DNA of 64,000 nucleotides from Serinus canaria (GCF_022539315.1 NC_066314.1:41787180-41851179), one strand, 5' to 3'; shown: positions 1 through 12,800, counted from the stretch's first letter. Numbers and translations are program-made. The notes: a model not told the origin generated them from the sequence alone.

Positions 1-3000
1 ATATACATATAGAGATCTTGCTTTAGAAGGAAACTCTAATTTAAAAAGATGTCCAGCTAAAACTCTAGAACAATATTATAACTAGCAAAACAAAAATTTA
101 AAAATTGTAAGACAGCAGTAAAATGACCATAAATTCTGTCAATATTAGAAAATCTACCTTGCTACCTAAGCCAAAATTGTTCCTTTCCCTTTTAGTGTTT
201 CTTTCACTATGCAAATATCCCTATCCATTTGAGTTTTGCTGTGAAGACAAGCAAAAATAACTATTTTAGAAAAAGTTAGGAGATCTGATAGTTTTAGATG
301 GGAACCATACAAAATGTTGTTGGTGTTTGTTTATTTTTGTTTTATTTGTTAATTTGTTTGTTTTCAAAAAGGAACCAGAACTCTAATGGTAAACCATGGA
401 AGTTAATAACCAGAAATGAAATCAGCAAGAGTTAATTAGGACCTCTGTAGCCAGAAAAAAGATAGTGTTATACAGATAAGGTTTGTTTGGCTTTTTTCCC
501 TTTTCCTCTGATCTATTCCTCTTTTCTAAATTAGATAAAAAAAACTCCATGAAACATTAAATTGGCAGGCAAGTAAAGCTAAGATAAAGTACCTCTCTAA
601 AACCCGTAATGCCAGGAAATTCAGAGATGTAGCTATAACAATACTCTTACCCCATTCTGCAGTTCTTTTAGAGTGTGGAATTTGTCATTGTTGACTGAGA
701 TAAATAAAAATCACATAATTTTTTGCGTCCCCTCAAAAATTTTTTGTTTTGAGGTTGAGGAGTGGAGTTTTTTAATAGTTCACTACAATATTTCTGTTTT
801 CCCCTGTGATGTGTTCTGCACATTTAGATGTATTCTTATAATATTTTTGGGTTTATGGTTGACAAGAGTAAATATAGGTACATGAGAAAAATCATTTAAT
901 ATAATATAAATCTCATACTTGTATTAGATGGGGCTTTTTTCTTGTCATTTTGTTGCGAGCTCCAAACAGAACAGGTATGTAGATTACTTGAACTTGTGCA
1001 TGCCTTTGCAGGTTTAGGACATAAACTGCCTAAAGGAACTCATGAAATTATATTACTTGTGTTGTGTCAGGGAATTTCTGTATCTTTCTCAGTATAGACA
1101 TTATCTTCCATATGCAGTTTTAAAAAGTAATTTCCAAAACCTTAAGTGCACTATTATACCATCCTTATGAGAAAAAGGAATGTTTGCTGGGGGTTTTTCT
1201 CTTACTATATTTCAACCTTATTGCAGGCCTGAAATGCATCAAAGAAGCATGGTGATCTGGGCAAGCCTCAGAGTGTGTGCCATTTTCATCAGGCTTACAA
1301 GGATCAGCAAGCGTTTTTAAAAATAGAAATCAACAGGCAAGTTCCACTTATTTTGTTGTTCATCTTCCCCACTTTTTACCTATGGCCCACTGGGTGGAAA
1401 AGATAAACAACTTTTCTGAGTGCTCACCTCTTCAATGAAGTGGTAGGAATGAGGGAGGAAGGAAGAAAATTAAATAATGAAGTCCTGGTTCCATGCTCCC
1501 TTACTCAGCTAGCACTTTGAATATGTTGACCTATTGGAGTATAAAGATTTAGAAAGACATTTATTAATTTTTAAGAGTAAGGGAAAATTAGAGAGGTAAT
1601 GGATCTCAAGCAGCTCCTGAGTCATTGTATCTTAGATATTCATTAGTGGACCTGTGCAATCCAGCCATCTCCTATTTTTCAGGGCTGCCTTTAGAGGAAC
1701 TTTATCAGTCTACAGGAATTAAAAACTAACTGAACAAAAAGCACAGATAATTAATCATATGAAATGCATTCACCTGTGTTCCAATTACTTTCGTTTGTAT
1801 TTTGAACCATCAGTGAAATAAGAGGTACGATACATCCAAATGTATCTAAATTATATATAGAAAATAATTTATTAATGTCTAAGACAAATATTTCATTTGT
1901 ATGCCATAATCTGTATGGTATAGTATGTTTCCACTTGGCTTTAGTGACACAAGTTTTGGGGGATGATGATGATGATGATGATTGGTTTTTAAACATGACT
2001 CATGAGGTTTCTTCTGCATGCTGGTTATATAATGCTTCTTCCTTTGTGATAGTGACTATCTGTTTTCTACTTTTGACTTGCTTTTCTATTGTTATTTCTA
2101 AATTGTGTACATTCAGCTGATGACTGGAGGATCTGTTTAATTGATCCAATAATTGAAGAATATTAAGAATTTTAAGAATATTAAGAATGAAGAAATTGTG
2201 GTATTTGCTGTATATTAGTTGTCTTAGGAGAAATAATTTTTAGTGTTTGGTGCTTTCATTTTATTACTCTACAGTGTTCTTATACTATGATATCTGTTAT
2301 GCAAAAGTCAGATTACAAGGCAAAAAAAAAATTAAAAAATATAATCAGGTGTCCCTGATGAAGGAGGAGCTTTATGTTGTCAAAATCAAATGGACAAAGG
2401 AGTAAAAGGTGATATTTGTGAAAATTCTGGAAGACATATCAAAGTTTCATGAGAATTGAGATAAGCTTAAATAATGTTTGTGTACACTGGTAAGAAAATA
2501 TGTTTACTTTTTAGTGTGCTTAAAAAGGCAAGAGCCTTTTAATGGATTCTCAGTGAAAGAACTTTTAAAAAAACAAATTCTCTAAATGCCAGATAGTACC
2601 AGTTTAGGTGGTAAATAAATAAGGCAATATTCACCAGAGTGAGCATGGCAGAGTCAAGCTTCTTACAGTCCAAATAAATGCTGGGGAAAAAATATCCACA
2701 TTTTATTATTTTCTCCTCCGATATTTGCTATTCTTCATAGTTAATATTTATCCTAACAATGGGTTTAATATTGCTTTGACAGAGAGAAGATATAATGAAA
2801 GGAATTATGCATCAACCATTAACATGAGATCATTCTCTAATTTAAAAAATTCAAAAGTCCTTAACGAAGTTTACAATCCTTATTTATAAAGATAAAATCT
2901 AATCTACAAAGAGATATAAGTTATTTTTTGTTACACTTTGTTTCATATATTGTTCACTCATTAAATTTAATTTTACAAGTTAATAACGTTGTTGTACTTT

Positions 3001-5217
3001 TATTAATATAGTTTGATATAATTGCTACACCCTGTTTAATGATAGTATAACTTTGCAATTAAACAATTTGCTTTACCCACAAAAAGTTTCTTAATACAGT
3101 CTCTTTTTTTTAGTCCACTGAATTGCTGCCAATTTCTTGGTGAAACTATTTGCTTTTACCATCATACTCTCTTATCCTTTTATTTAATGCCTACTTAAGT
3201 GTTCTCCTGAACTTTGGATGTTTGATGACAGGTTTGCAAGGTTCAAAACATTTGATTTGTTGGGCATTGCCCTTTGGAAATGGAAAACACATGAGAAAAA
3301 ATCATGTCTCGGAAGACTTGAATCAAATATAAGTTTTCTCTCATAGCCTATATAAATATATGAGGGCTGTGCCTCTGCAGGATAATGATGAGATGCTTTA
3401 CAGAGCAATAATTCAAGTTTCTGTTTTTGATGATGGATGGTTGTCTTCCTTTAATTGTACCTCTCTTATAAATAAAGTTATGTGGTCTTTCACTACTCAG
3501 TGTTGTAATCTCTCTCTGCTAACTTACATAGTCATCCAAGTGTCCTGTCTGCAGTGCAAGGTCTGCTCATCAAATCTGTAATCAGCACCACTTGTATAAT
3601 AGTTCAGAGTGCTGTGTCACATCAGCATCACAGCCTATCTGACAGAGACCACTGCATATTTCTGAGGTTTTTCAGAGACACTGTCGCCTCGAATGTTGTC
3701 AGAGCTGCTTTATCCATGAAAAACCTTTTTCTACCCTAGCAGCCTGAAAATCTTTAGAGTATTCCCCTTAGGAGAGGGGACTTGTAGAGTGGGATGACAA
3801 CATCTATCAGCTCCTCTTCAGAAAAAAAAAACCAACAAACACATAGTGTAGGTAACATTGCACTGAAGAGCTTTCAGAGAATTCTTTACTAAAAATTATC
3901 TGCCAGATTGTTTATGCTATGGGGAAAGAAATGCTAGGGAAAGAATAAGGCAACAACTGACAAAGCCTAAATACCTAAATCTTGCAAGTGTAAATCCTGT
4001 GTCTACCAGAGCTGTATGAGGGTAACAAACGACCCTTAACTCTGTTTCACCCTTACCTCTCCTGAAAATTCTCTGCTACAGTTGAGAAGAAAACTCCCCT
4101 GTGAGTCTATCTGACCATAGCATTTGGTTATTTAGAAATTCATTGCTATTTTACTTGTACCTGTTCATTTTGTAGTTCTTCAGTAGCCAATAAGCAGAAA
4201 CCAGAACACATATATGTCAGCACAGTCTACCTACTCGAACTTGAAATGTTTCTAATGGCTGGGATGGTCTCTTAACTTAGTTTTTCTGCCTTTTGCCCAA
4301 TTTTTACATCAAATACTACATATTACATCCAAAATTTGAAAATGTAAGGCCCTACTTTAGGCAAATTGCCTCTATGGGTAAGGCAGAAGTATTTTTTATT
4401 TTCTTGGGCAATTAATTAGGCATCTACAATGTCACTCCCACACTTAAATTAATCTCCATATGTTCAGTTATCATGGGGGGAAGAAAAGAAAGAAGAAACT
4501 GAAATGAAAACTCATAGCCACAACTCTGCAATGTATTTTTCAGACACCTAAATTTCTGTCAGCTTGCTGGGAAACCATAACCTCTTTATTACATGCTTAG
4601 CTAACCAGCACTTATCATAATTTCCACACAAACAATGGCTCTGTCACTTTTCATCATACATTTGAAGTAGAGGGGGAAAAAAAAAGGTGTCACTGATGAG
4701 ATTTTTGTATTTTTATTCCATGCAGTTTAGGATAGTTACTATTTACCTATGAAATACTACTTTTGATTCAAATAGTACATCAGAAATTATTTGTCTTGTG
4801 ATATATTGTCTTTGGTTCGTCTAACTTCTTGTTTCATTTTCTTGCTAATTCGGAAAACAAAATCCATCCTTGCTTGGTAATTTTTCTGAATTGCCAAAGT
4901 TCTAGTAGGTCTTGCTGGGGACCCTTTTGGACTTTTTAAATGAAATATCTTATGTGATGGGTGGGCTCGGGAGAAATAAGAAATACGGAAAGCACATCTG
5001 AACAACCGAAACACTTTAATGCAGAAATGTTAAGAATTTGCAACCAGTGAAATGTAGAAATTTTAACCTGCACTTATGTATTCTTGAACCAATATATTTG
5101 TTTTCTTTATGCAACATCCCAGTGTTTTAAGGCATTAAAAGTGTTCCCCCCCTTGCCTACAGTGTTTCAGTCGCACTTAGTCTGGCTGATCAGTAGATAT
5201 GCGGGGACAGGATTTAA
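1..5217. other. Anonymous AT-rich non-coding stretch
   Basis: I see no gene or recognisable transposon here. Open frames are short (the longest is about 94 codons, lying in the LTR edge at the right end), occur on both strands and show no family motif. Small features inside are a T/G-rich patch near 315-365, a GAT repeat at 1962-1982, an imperfect AAGAATATT duplication near 2153-2190, and a 75-codon minus-strand frame at 4787-5014 that is discussed as a finding. The sequence is CpG-poor and fits intergenic or intronic bird DNA. Confidence 0.7.
1962..1982. repeat. (GAT)n microsatellite, about 7 units
   Basis: Seven consecutive GAT trinucleotides. In one plus-strand frame they read as a run of aspartates, and on the minus strand as a run of serines, which makes short open frames on both strands look more protein-like than they are. 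Confidence 0.95.
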
Positions 5218-5950
5218 TGTTCCATGGGGACAGGCTGGCAGGGAGTGACTTTTCCCCATGGCAGCTCCCCTGGTGCCGTGGTGCATGGTGGTGCTGGAAA
5301 GGTGTTGATAACACACAGGTGTTTTGGCTACTGCTGAGCAGTGCTGGTGCAGCACCAAGGCTGTCTCTCCAACATTGTCCTCACCAGCTGCTAAGGGTGG
5401 GCCTGTTCTTGGGGGGGGACACAGCCAGGACAGCTGACCCAAGCTGACCAAAGGGATTCCTTAACTTGTGGAATCTGCTCAGCAATGAAAGCTGAGGAAA
5501 AGGGGATGGAGGCATTTGTTATGGGATTTGGTCTTTTTGAGGAACCATTTATATTTCCCAGAAAGTGACTGGACATCTCCTGCTAATGGGAAATAGAGAA
5601 GAAATATCTTCTTTTCCCTCACTTCTGTTCATGGCCTTTACTTTATCAACCCTGAGATTAGCTCAGTTGTTTAGGGCATGGCGCTAATAATGTTAAGGTT
5701 GTTGATTTGATCCTTCTATGGACCATTTACTTAAAAGCTGGACTCAATTATCCTTTTGGGACCCTTCCAACTCAGAATATTCTGTGATAAACTGCCATTT
5801 TCTGACCTGTGAGGTTTTGTGAGGTTTTTTTCTGCTTTTTTAGTTTTTAATTTTTTTTTTTATTTTATCCTCACCCTGCCTTGCTGAGGAAAGGGAGTAA
5901 TAGAGTGACTTGGTGGGCACATGTTATCCAGCCGGGATCAACCCACCACA
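5218..5950 (+). mobile_element. Avian endogenous retrovirus LTR, split by a SINE
   Basis: The stretch matches, piece by piece, the sense strand of a common bird ERV LTR. The U3 part (about 5225-5455) contains the phrases GTTGATAACACACAGGTGTTTTGGC-like at 5303 and onward, GCAGCACCAAGGCTGTCTCTCC near 5349, and ACACAGCCAGGACAGCTGAC at about 5420. The promoter region keeps CTCAGCAATGAAAGCTGAGG, where the usual TATA-like AATAAAAG is mutated to AATGAAAG. The R/U5 part runs through GAAAGTGACTGGACATCTCC and is interrupted by a SINE at about 5653. It resumes at about 5790 and ends near 5950 with ATCAACCCACCACA. No retroviral genes flank it, so it is a solo LTR or LTR fragment. The 5' boundary is approximate and I could not confirm a target-site duplication. 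Many substitutions indicate an old copy. Confidence 0.85.
5653..5789 (+). mobile_element. tRNA-Ile-derived SINE with CR1-like tail (TguSINE1 type)
   Basis: The first half (about 5655-5728) is a decayed tRNA-Ile. It holds an A-box TTAGCTCAGTTG at 5659-5670, an anticodon loop CTAATAA at 5684-5690 with anticodon AAT, and a degraded B-box ending TTTGATCC at 5705-5712. The 3' arm of the anticodon stem reads TGTTA where tRNA-Ile has CGCCA, which is two C-to-T changes. The second half reads GACTCAATTATCC, then GGGACCCTTCCAACTCAGAA, and ends ATTCTGTGAT, the typical avian CR1 3' tail that lets CR1 reverse transcriptase mobilise the SINE. It lies inside the LTR. The flanks TTATCAACCCTG and TGATAAACTGCC look like a worn target-site duplication. 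It is not a working tRNA gene. The family name is from memory of the zebra finch repeat. Confidence 0.88.
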
Positions 5951-6620
5951 ACCAAACAGGCACAAATCTTACCCAGCTAGCAGGTGACAGACTCAGCCCT
6001 CCTAGGCTGGTGCCCATGCATGTTTCAGATACTTACTGTACAGATCTGACTGTGATAAGGAGTTTTCTTCTCCCAGCTTTTGGAAAGGAGCATGAAAAAC
6101 AAATCCTAACCATCTACAGAAGCAGTTGAACCATGCTGCTACTATCATTCTTTTCTCTACAGCACTTCAGTGCACAGCAGGTACTTGAAACCCATAGTTT
6201 CAAGCATCCCATATGAACCCAGTATGAACTTGTTGACCTGGATTTTATAGTTTCAGTAAACAGAAGGAGGAATTTCCTCCACATTAAGGAGGTAAGAGTC
6301 CAAGGCTTTACATAAAGTTCTGCTTGATATGCCTTATCTGTGACAGGAAAGTTCTGTGACTTTCCCATCTTTCAGGTCTCATTTTCAATTTCTGCATTTC
6401 CTTAGGTCTTGTGATCTTATTTCTTATTTGGTTTAATGTTTTCTTCAAGCTAGTATCTGTTTTCTTGCATTTTTATTTCCAGCTGGGTAATTCATCAGGT
6501 ATGGCAATAGACCATTATGACAGAGAAGACTGTTGTAGCTACACCTGTGCTTTATTTTCTTTTTATTTTCATTTGTAGAGATTGAAGAAGGATGTTGAAA
6601 TTTAATCAGTCTAAAAGCAG

Positions 6621-6730
6621 CCCTTTCTCCTTTCTCCTTTCTTTCTCCTTTCTCCTTTCTCCTCCTGTCTTTCTCCCTTTTCTTCCACTTATCCTCTCTT
6701 CCTCTCTTTTTTTCCCTTATCTTCTTCCCT
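6621..6730. repeat. Polypyrimidine (CTTT/TCC-rich) tract
   Basis: About 110 bases of nearly pure C and T on the plus strand, built from CCTTTCT and TTTCTCC units. It is imperfect, so it is best called low-complexity sequence rather than a clean microsatellite. Mirror-like polypyrimidine tracts of this kind can form triplex DNA, which is a general property and was not tested here. Confidence 0.9.
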
Positions 6731-7874
6731 ATTTGTAGAACCACTAAGGAATTCAGTAAGATTTCTGAACTGATTGTAACTATATAACTAGATGTTAATA
6801 GAATTGTTCTTCTGTGTAAGGGCAAATAAAAGAGACATTGAGTGAGAAAATTTCCATGGAAACAATATTTCAGTAGCAATGAAAAATATTTCTCACCACA
6901 ACATGCTAAAAATAACTTCACAAATAACTTCACAAAATTGGACTTTTTATTGATAGTATGGCAGGAAAAACCATAGTACTTTTCAACTGGAGGATAATAT
7001 GCCTCATTCTGAGTTCTGCATCACTAATTCTTTAATAGGATAACTTTGCATTTCCCAACCTGCTTTTTAAAGCCTATTCTGATGTTAGTTATTTCTATTC
7101 ATCTAGGCAGAGAGATTACAAAGCAAAATGGGCTACAACGTGTTCTTGGTTGCTTGCCACTTCCCTAATTCTGCATTGAGGTTCTTTCATAGCAATCTTA
7201 AGATCAATTTTCCTGGGAAAGAGAAAGCAGCTTGTATCTGCACATTCTTCACTATTGCAAGGAAGATATGTCTTCTTTTATCCTACTTACAATTTTTATG
7301 GAAAGGTTGATTGACAGTTCCTCTACAAGGTACAATAGAGCAGTTAAATTGGATAAGCAGTCCTTTGTGAGAACTCTCATTGTACCATATATTTTGCCTC
7401 TTCTATCATTGGGGTTATGAAATTCCCTGTGGGATCTCAGTTCTGTGTTCGTATCTCCAATAGTCATGTACATCCTTGGTTTTTGGTTTCTTTTTCTTCT
7501 GCATTTAATTTTCAAGTACAAATGTAAAATTATATCTCTGTGATGATTTGTGTCACTAATACTGCAAGTTGTACACAACTGTGTTGCAGACTGCAACTCT
7601 GTTTTGTCTCTAAGGGTTGTATGGTTGTACTTGTTATCCCAGGGTGCTTCATTATTTTAGTGAAGTAAAATTTTAGTGGAATTATGTGTATAGGTGGTTT
7701 GTGTAGCTAACTGAAACATTGTAGTCATAGAGGAAGGAGTTAGTTTCTATGGAATAAAGTAGAACTGTAAAGATTACTTAGTCAACAGATTTGTGCAGCA
7801 AGGCTTTGTGATCATCTGATGGGTCCTGTCTGAAAGGCTTAGAACAGAAGGAGCTAAAGTAAATACAAACACCT

Positions 7875-7900
7875 TTTCTTCTTCTTCTTTTTTTTTTTTT
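7875..7900. repeat. (CTT)n followed by poly-T
   Basis: Four CTT units run straight into a thymine run of 13 bases. This is simple sequence with no adjacent retrotransposon body that I can recognise. Confidence 0.85.
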
Positions 7901-9843
7901 GGTCAGCCTATTTAAGCAGAAATTTTCTGCTAGAGCAGTTTGAAGGAAGAGGAAATTTTCCTGTCTTGCTGCTGTATGGGCTTAGAAGTCCTGTGTGTAG
8001 GCCTGCTACTTATATAGCAATCTCTGGCTGTGTTGGTTTTCTCCTTTGAGCAGGTGAAATTTTGAGCTTGTAAGGGTCATGCAGAAGGGCAATTGCCTGT
8101 AATTATTTTCTGGGTTTTTTGGGTTTTTTTTTTGTTTTTTTCCTGAGAGGTTATTTAAGCTTATGGTGGTAGTCGGAACTGGATCTTACGTAGACATATC
8201 TGGGCTTTGACTCTTGGAGCAAATGTTATAGTTGGTCTATATTCTTAACTGGGAAAGACTGGATTCCAATCAGATGGTGGAAGTGTCAAAATAGGAGTCA
8301 CTAACATGCATCTCCTCAGGTCCATGAGAGTGTCCACAACTGGGCACTTTATTGGGTGCTGTAGTGGAGACCAAAGCAGATTATGCTCTTGTGGTATTTT
8401 CTCTGCCAAGGACCTGCTCCTCTGTGGCTATTTGTGAGCCACTCCCAAGAAGAAGTATGTTACTAGCTTAAGTGCCTTAAGAAATGACCTGCAGAAAATT
8501 AGGGAACCTATCACAATTCAAATATCTAAATACTTAAGCACAAACAAAGCCTTTAGGAAGTTAGGATTAATAGACCAAGACTACATGGTCTTTTCCAGTC
8601 ATATGATGGTAAAGCAAATTTAATGTTCTTTTGAACATGAAATTATGGAAAAAAATAGTTTGAGATGCAAGATGGGACATGCAATAATGAAATAATGATA
8701 ACTTTGTCATATTGATAAAAAAATTATTCCAAAGATCAATGTATTTTTCTTCAACATTTTGTCCACGTTTGTAGTACCACTTAACTTGCTTTTGGATCAG
8801 TACAACTGAAAGTTGAATATCTGTGACATATTCTTGTACTGATGGGAAAGAAAATACCTAAAATTTGTATCTTGAAGAAGAAATTGAGACAGAACTCTGA
8901 AATGAAAGTTTGACTGAATTAACAGATTGGAGGGTTAGTACATACTCTTATTTACAACTTTCAGATGGAATGAACACAAGAGCTGAGATCATTGAAAAGG
9001 GCCAATAGTGAGGTGAAAAGAAAATTTAACCAGTTTTAAACTGAATTTTTAGCTTAGGTAAGGACAGCCTGAAACCTTGTTAGCCTTACTGCACAGGGTT
9101 TCGTGGCTGACAAAATAGATGGGGTCAGGACTTATCCATCTTGTCAGTCTGAAATGCCTTTAGTCTACTAATGGCCTTTTCTGGACGAGTCAATTCTTTT
9201 TTAAAATAGTCTTAATATGCAGGTTGATTTGATGTAAATATGTTCTAATTAGGTATATATGCACTGATTAAATGACTTTAATTTCTTTGTGCTTTGAAGG
9301 TTTCTGGCAATCTCATTGGTGATCATGCTTAGAAACACTTGCTTTGAGTAGATCATCTTCTCTGCACAGTGGATAGAAAAAATACTGTGGTCACAGCATC
9401 TGCAGTCAGAACTCCGTTTAAACGGATTTTGGAATGTCAGACTGAACATACCCTCCTGCCTGTGATCCAAAGCAGTCACCCATGTGAAAGGTTTTCAGCC
9501 TCTATTTGTTTGTGCTCTTGGCTCCACTGGCAGTGTAAGTTTTTGCACAGTTGGTTTGAGCTGGCTGTCAATAAGCAGCTTGTTGCTGGTAAAGACACTG
9601 GTAGCAGCTTAAGCAGAATATGTAGACCATAGCTTGGAAACCTTCAATTTAAGAAACTGTTACATGACAGTTACCTTCTATGACATATTAAACAGTATGT
9701 AGCATGATGGACTTGAAACGGGCTTGTAGTAATGAGCATCTTATGTAATAATTATCTTATTTAATAATTATCTTAACTAGATCCCTTTCTTTGTGTTACC
9801 TGAGCCTAGATCCAGAAAAGCATATATTTATGTGTGTCTTCAC

Positions 9844-9881
9844 TGATTGTTCATTTGACCCCACTGTCAAATGAACAATCA
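9844..9881. repeat. Perfect 16-bp inverted repeat, 6-base loop
   Basis: TGATTGTTCATTTGAC at 9844-9859 is followed by the loop CCCACT (9860-9865) and by its exact reverse complement at 9866-9881. There is no mismatch in either arm. I see no terminator-like T-run and no longer flanking complementarity. It could be a local foldback mutation product or the core of a small non-coding RNA hairpin, and the sequence alone does not decide. Confidence 0.9.
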
Positions 9882-12800
9882 TTTTTGTAGCCATTTACAT
9901 TGCATATGCCTAAGGTTTACTCTAGCAGAGTCGAGCTTCATCCTGTGAGATGTAAATGTTCTCCAAGGGGTTAACCTTGCTCCTCTGGAGTTTGGAAAAT
10001 GGATCAATGCTGAATTGTTATTTATGGGCTGCAAATGTAGGTACTTAATTCCAAAATGTGGAAATTTAAACTTGCCATTGCCTGTCACCTGTGTTGCCTG
10101 TTCTTACCAGCAGAATTCTGCAAGTGGGAGTAGGTCTGACCTGAGTGTGCTCAGAGATACTGGCAAACTCACAGACTGAAAGGGTCACTGGAATACCTAA
10201 ATTAGAAGTTGGCTCCCAAATCATCTAACCCACTGCATGTATTCCGAAAATGCAACTGAAGAAAACCTGCTCTAAACCCAACTGTGATGATGAGTCTCCT
10301 CTAACTGCTAACATGATGGTTAAACCTCTCACCTGTTAGATAGGGCACGTTAATCTGGTTTCCTTTTTGAGGAGATTTCAACCTTCTACTTCCTGGTGAA
10401 ATAGCAGCCCCTGAGATATTTGGTATTCCATTCTTGTAGCCTCTTCTGATGAAAAATAAGAAAGAAAAGTCATTCTGTAGAAACACAGTGTTCATCTACG
10501 TGAGGCCACATCCAGGGTGGACATCCAGCAGCACTGGTGGGTGCCTGAACATATGCTGTGATTCTTCTCCCAGGCTGATAAGGAGGGCTCTTTCTACTTG
10601 GTCTGCTTCATTTTTTCAATTAATCAATTCTCTCACAAAGGATATGAGACTTTCTTTGTCCTGTGTTTCCCAGAAGTGGCTTTCTTCTGTTCTTGCAATG
10701 GCAAGATGATTTAAAAGTTTTTTAAAGTATTATGGAATGTTACTATTATTTGGGATAGGTTCATAGTTTTCCTTGTGTTTATATAAATAAGTGATCAGTG
10801 TTTCATTCAAAGCCAAAAAAACCCCTGAGAAGACAGTCCAATCTAAATGAAAGGTTTGTAGGCACTATTAACTCTCCTCCAATGTGGTAGCAGATGTTGC
10901 TTGAGGGAGGTGGGTCAAACATTGCCAGAGATCTAGCTCTCCTCAGCACAAGGAAATGCTGCAAACTGGTCCCAGTGCTGCTAACAATTGTTTTGGTCCT
11001 CAGGTGCTGGCAGCATTTAGAGCCTTAGGGTAAACAAACCTGCCAGCATTTTCAACACTGTTATCTACTTAGAACAGACCTAATCAACACTGCTTAAAAT
11101 GCTAAAGGCCTTCTGTGCTCTGTACTACAGCTCCCAGCTTTACTGAGGAGACAAATCAGTCAAGACTTTAGGTTCTGACATGGTTTAGAGCCTTTGCAGC
11201 TTACAGAGTGTAGTAACACATTTAGCTACTCCTTAGGAGCTGGGATGATGGTGAGAACCATAGGAGGCTTGGAAGGAATGCAAGGGGTGCCATGTGGTGG
11301 GCCCTGAAGAAAACCTTTATTCATAATCTTTATCCAGGCAGGAGGCTACTATCTGAGAATTGCCAACAGTCATTGTCAATGACGTAACATAAATCTTCTG
11401 TTATAGCAGAATAAAAATGATTATAAACATTTTTTTCAATTAAAAGTTAGTAAATGAGCTGCTCTTCCTAACTTTAATGTAGATAATGAACCAGACTCTA
11501 TACATATTGACTTGTGGATTTCAGTTGTATCACAGCACACTTGCACAGTTTTAAAGCATAAATAACTCTATTAAAATCCTTGTATTCCCCGTGTCAAAAT
11601 CTTAGCTTCTGTGACATAAATCATATTTTGATCTGTAAATCCTCACACATGGTGCTCTGCGCTGTAAACCACAGGTTTTTTCAATATGCCTTGTATTGCA
11701 AAATAGAAAAAATCTTTAAGAATCAGAGATAAATAAAGATGTGTTATAAAGCACAACTGGAAAACTGCATGGTGCCTTTTACTGGGCCTTACATGACATA
11801 AAAATATATTTTAACATAGGATAATAAGGACACAAAGCTTGGTGAAGGCTCTTGGCTATTTTGTTAATACCTTGACTATCTGATTTGCTATGTTTACTTT
11901 GGTTTTATACTATTTTTACTGATTATTTATTATATTTTTATATTAATATATTAATAAATCTTATTTTAATAATTCATTTTTAATGTTATTTGATTATCTT
12001 TCACACTATATTTTGTCATAGTATTATCAGAATGTAAACTTTAAAGGCCTGATTGGAATTTTTTTCTAGCTTGTTAAGAGAGATTCTTGGGGAAATTCTC
12101 ATTTCACTTCAACTGGCATTTCTCTTTCAAGTTTGGGATAACATTCCTAAAAATGGAGATTTAGTCTAGACAGAAATTATTTGTCACTGACCTTTTGTAT
12201 TGCTACTCCTCCAAGTTCAAAATACTGCAGAGTTGCCTTTTTTCTTTTCAAGTTTAATTTGTTGCTAAGTTCCCACCACCTTATATGGTGCCATTGTTTC
12301 TCTTATTCTTTGTACTTTTGTTTTCTCACTAGATTTAGTGCAATGATTGAAAACAGAAAAGTTCTAAGTATGCTTTGTGGGGTACTAAAGCAGTATTTAA
12401 TTTCTGGCAACATATTGTAGGTATTATCTCAGCTGTGTTTCAAAAATACTTAATATGGGTAGGAGGAAGGAAGATGAGAAAGAGGCAATCTCGCTCTCCC
12501 TTACATGGTTGTAGAAGACAGACAAGGGTAAGGAAGGAGCAAATAACATCTCTCTTGTAGCCTGTGCAAAGATTTTTGTGAGGTCACAGGGTAGCTGCTG
12601 TCAATTTGCTCATCCTGAAATAGAAGCTGGAAAACAATGGAGAAGTGGGAAAAAAGGTCACTAGCTGGTCTGATGAATGAATATTTTACCTGCAAAAACA
12701 TGCAGCAGTTGACTTCCCCTCCTCCTTTATTGGCACAACAACTTATCTCAGGAAGATGCTGTGAGTAGAAGAATGCTTCCACAAAAAGCCTTGAGCACCC

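Larger units (their letters stand above)
5951..9843. other. Anonymous non-coding stretch with low-complexity patches
   Basis: No gene is recognisable. It contains a pyrimidine-rich tract at 6621-6730, a CTT/poly-T tract at 7875-7900, a T/G-rich patch at 8111-8141, a short inverted repeat CTTGAAAC/GTTTCAAG at 6184-6204, and a 14-bp direct repeat TAATAATTATCTTA at 9746-9759 and 9762-9775. The 162-codon minus-strand frame at 6445-6933 is open mainly because the pyrimidine tract contains no stop codons, and its product is a Lys/Arg/Glu-rich low-complexity string. Confidence 0.7.

Noticed and set aside
1875..2120. 81-codon frame with an aspartate run
   Set aside because: The run is the GAT microsatellite, and the rest shows no motif. 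The opposite strand is also open across the same place.
5653..5728. Functional tRNA-Ile gene
   Set aside because: The anticodon stem, B-box and acceptor stem are mutated and a CR1-like tail follows, so it is a SINE.
6445..6933. 162-codon minus-strand frame
   Set aside because: It is kept open by the polypyrimidine tract. The central part of its product is Lys/Arg/Glu-rich low complexity with no domain.
8570..8620. CR1-tail-like words (GACTACATGGTCTTTTCCAGTCATATGATGG)
   Set aside because: Too short and without upstream CR1 sequence. It cannot be separated from chance by eye.
10150..10230. Possible CR1 3' end on the minus strand (CACAGACTGAAAGGGTCACT … AAATCATCTAACCC)
   Set aside because: The similarity is limited to scattered words and the expected following CR1 blocks are absent.
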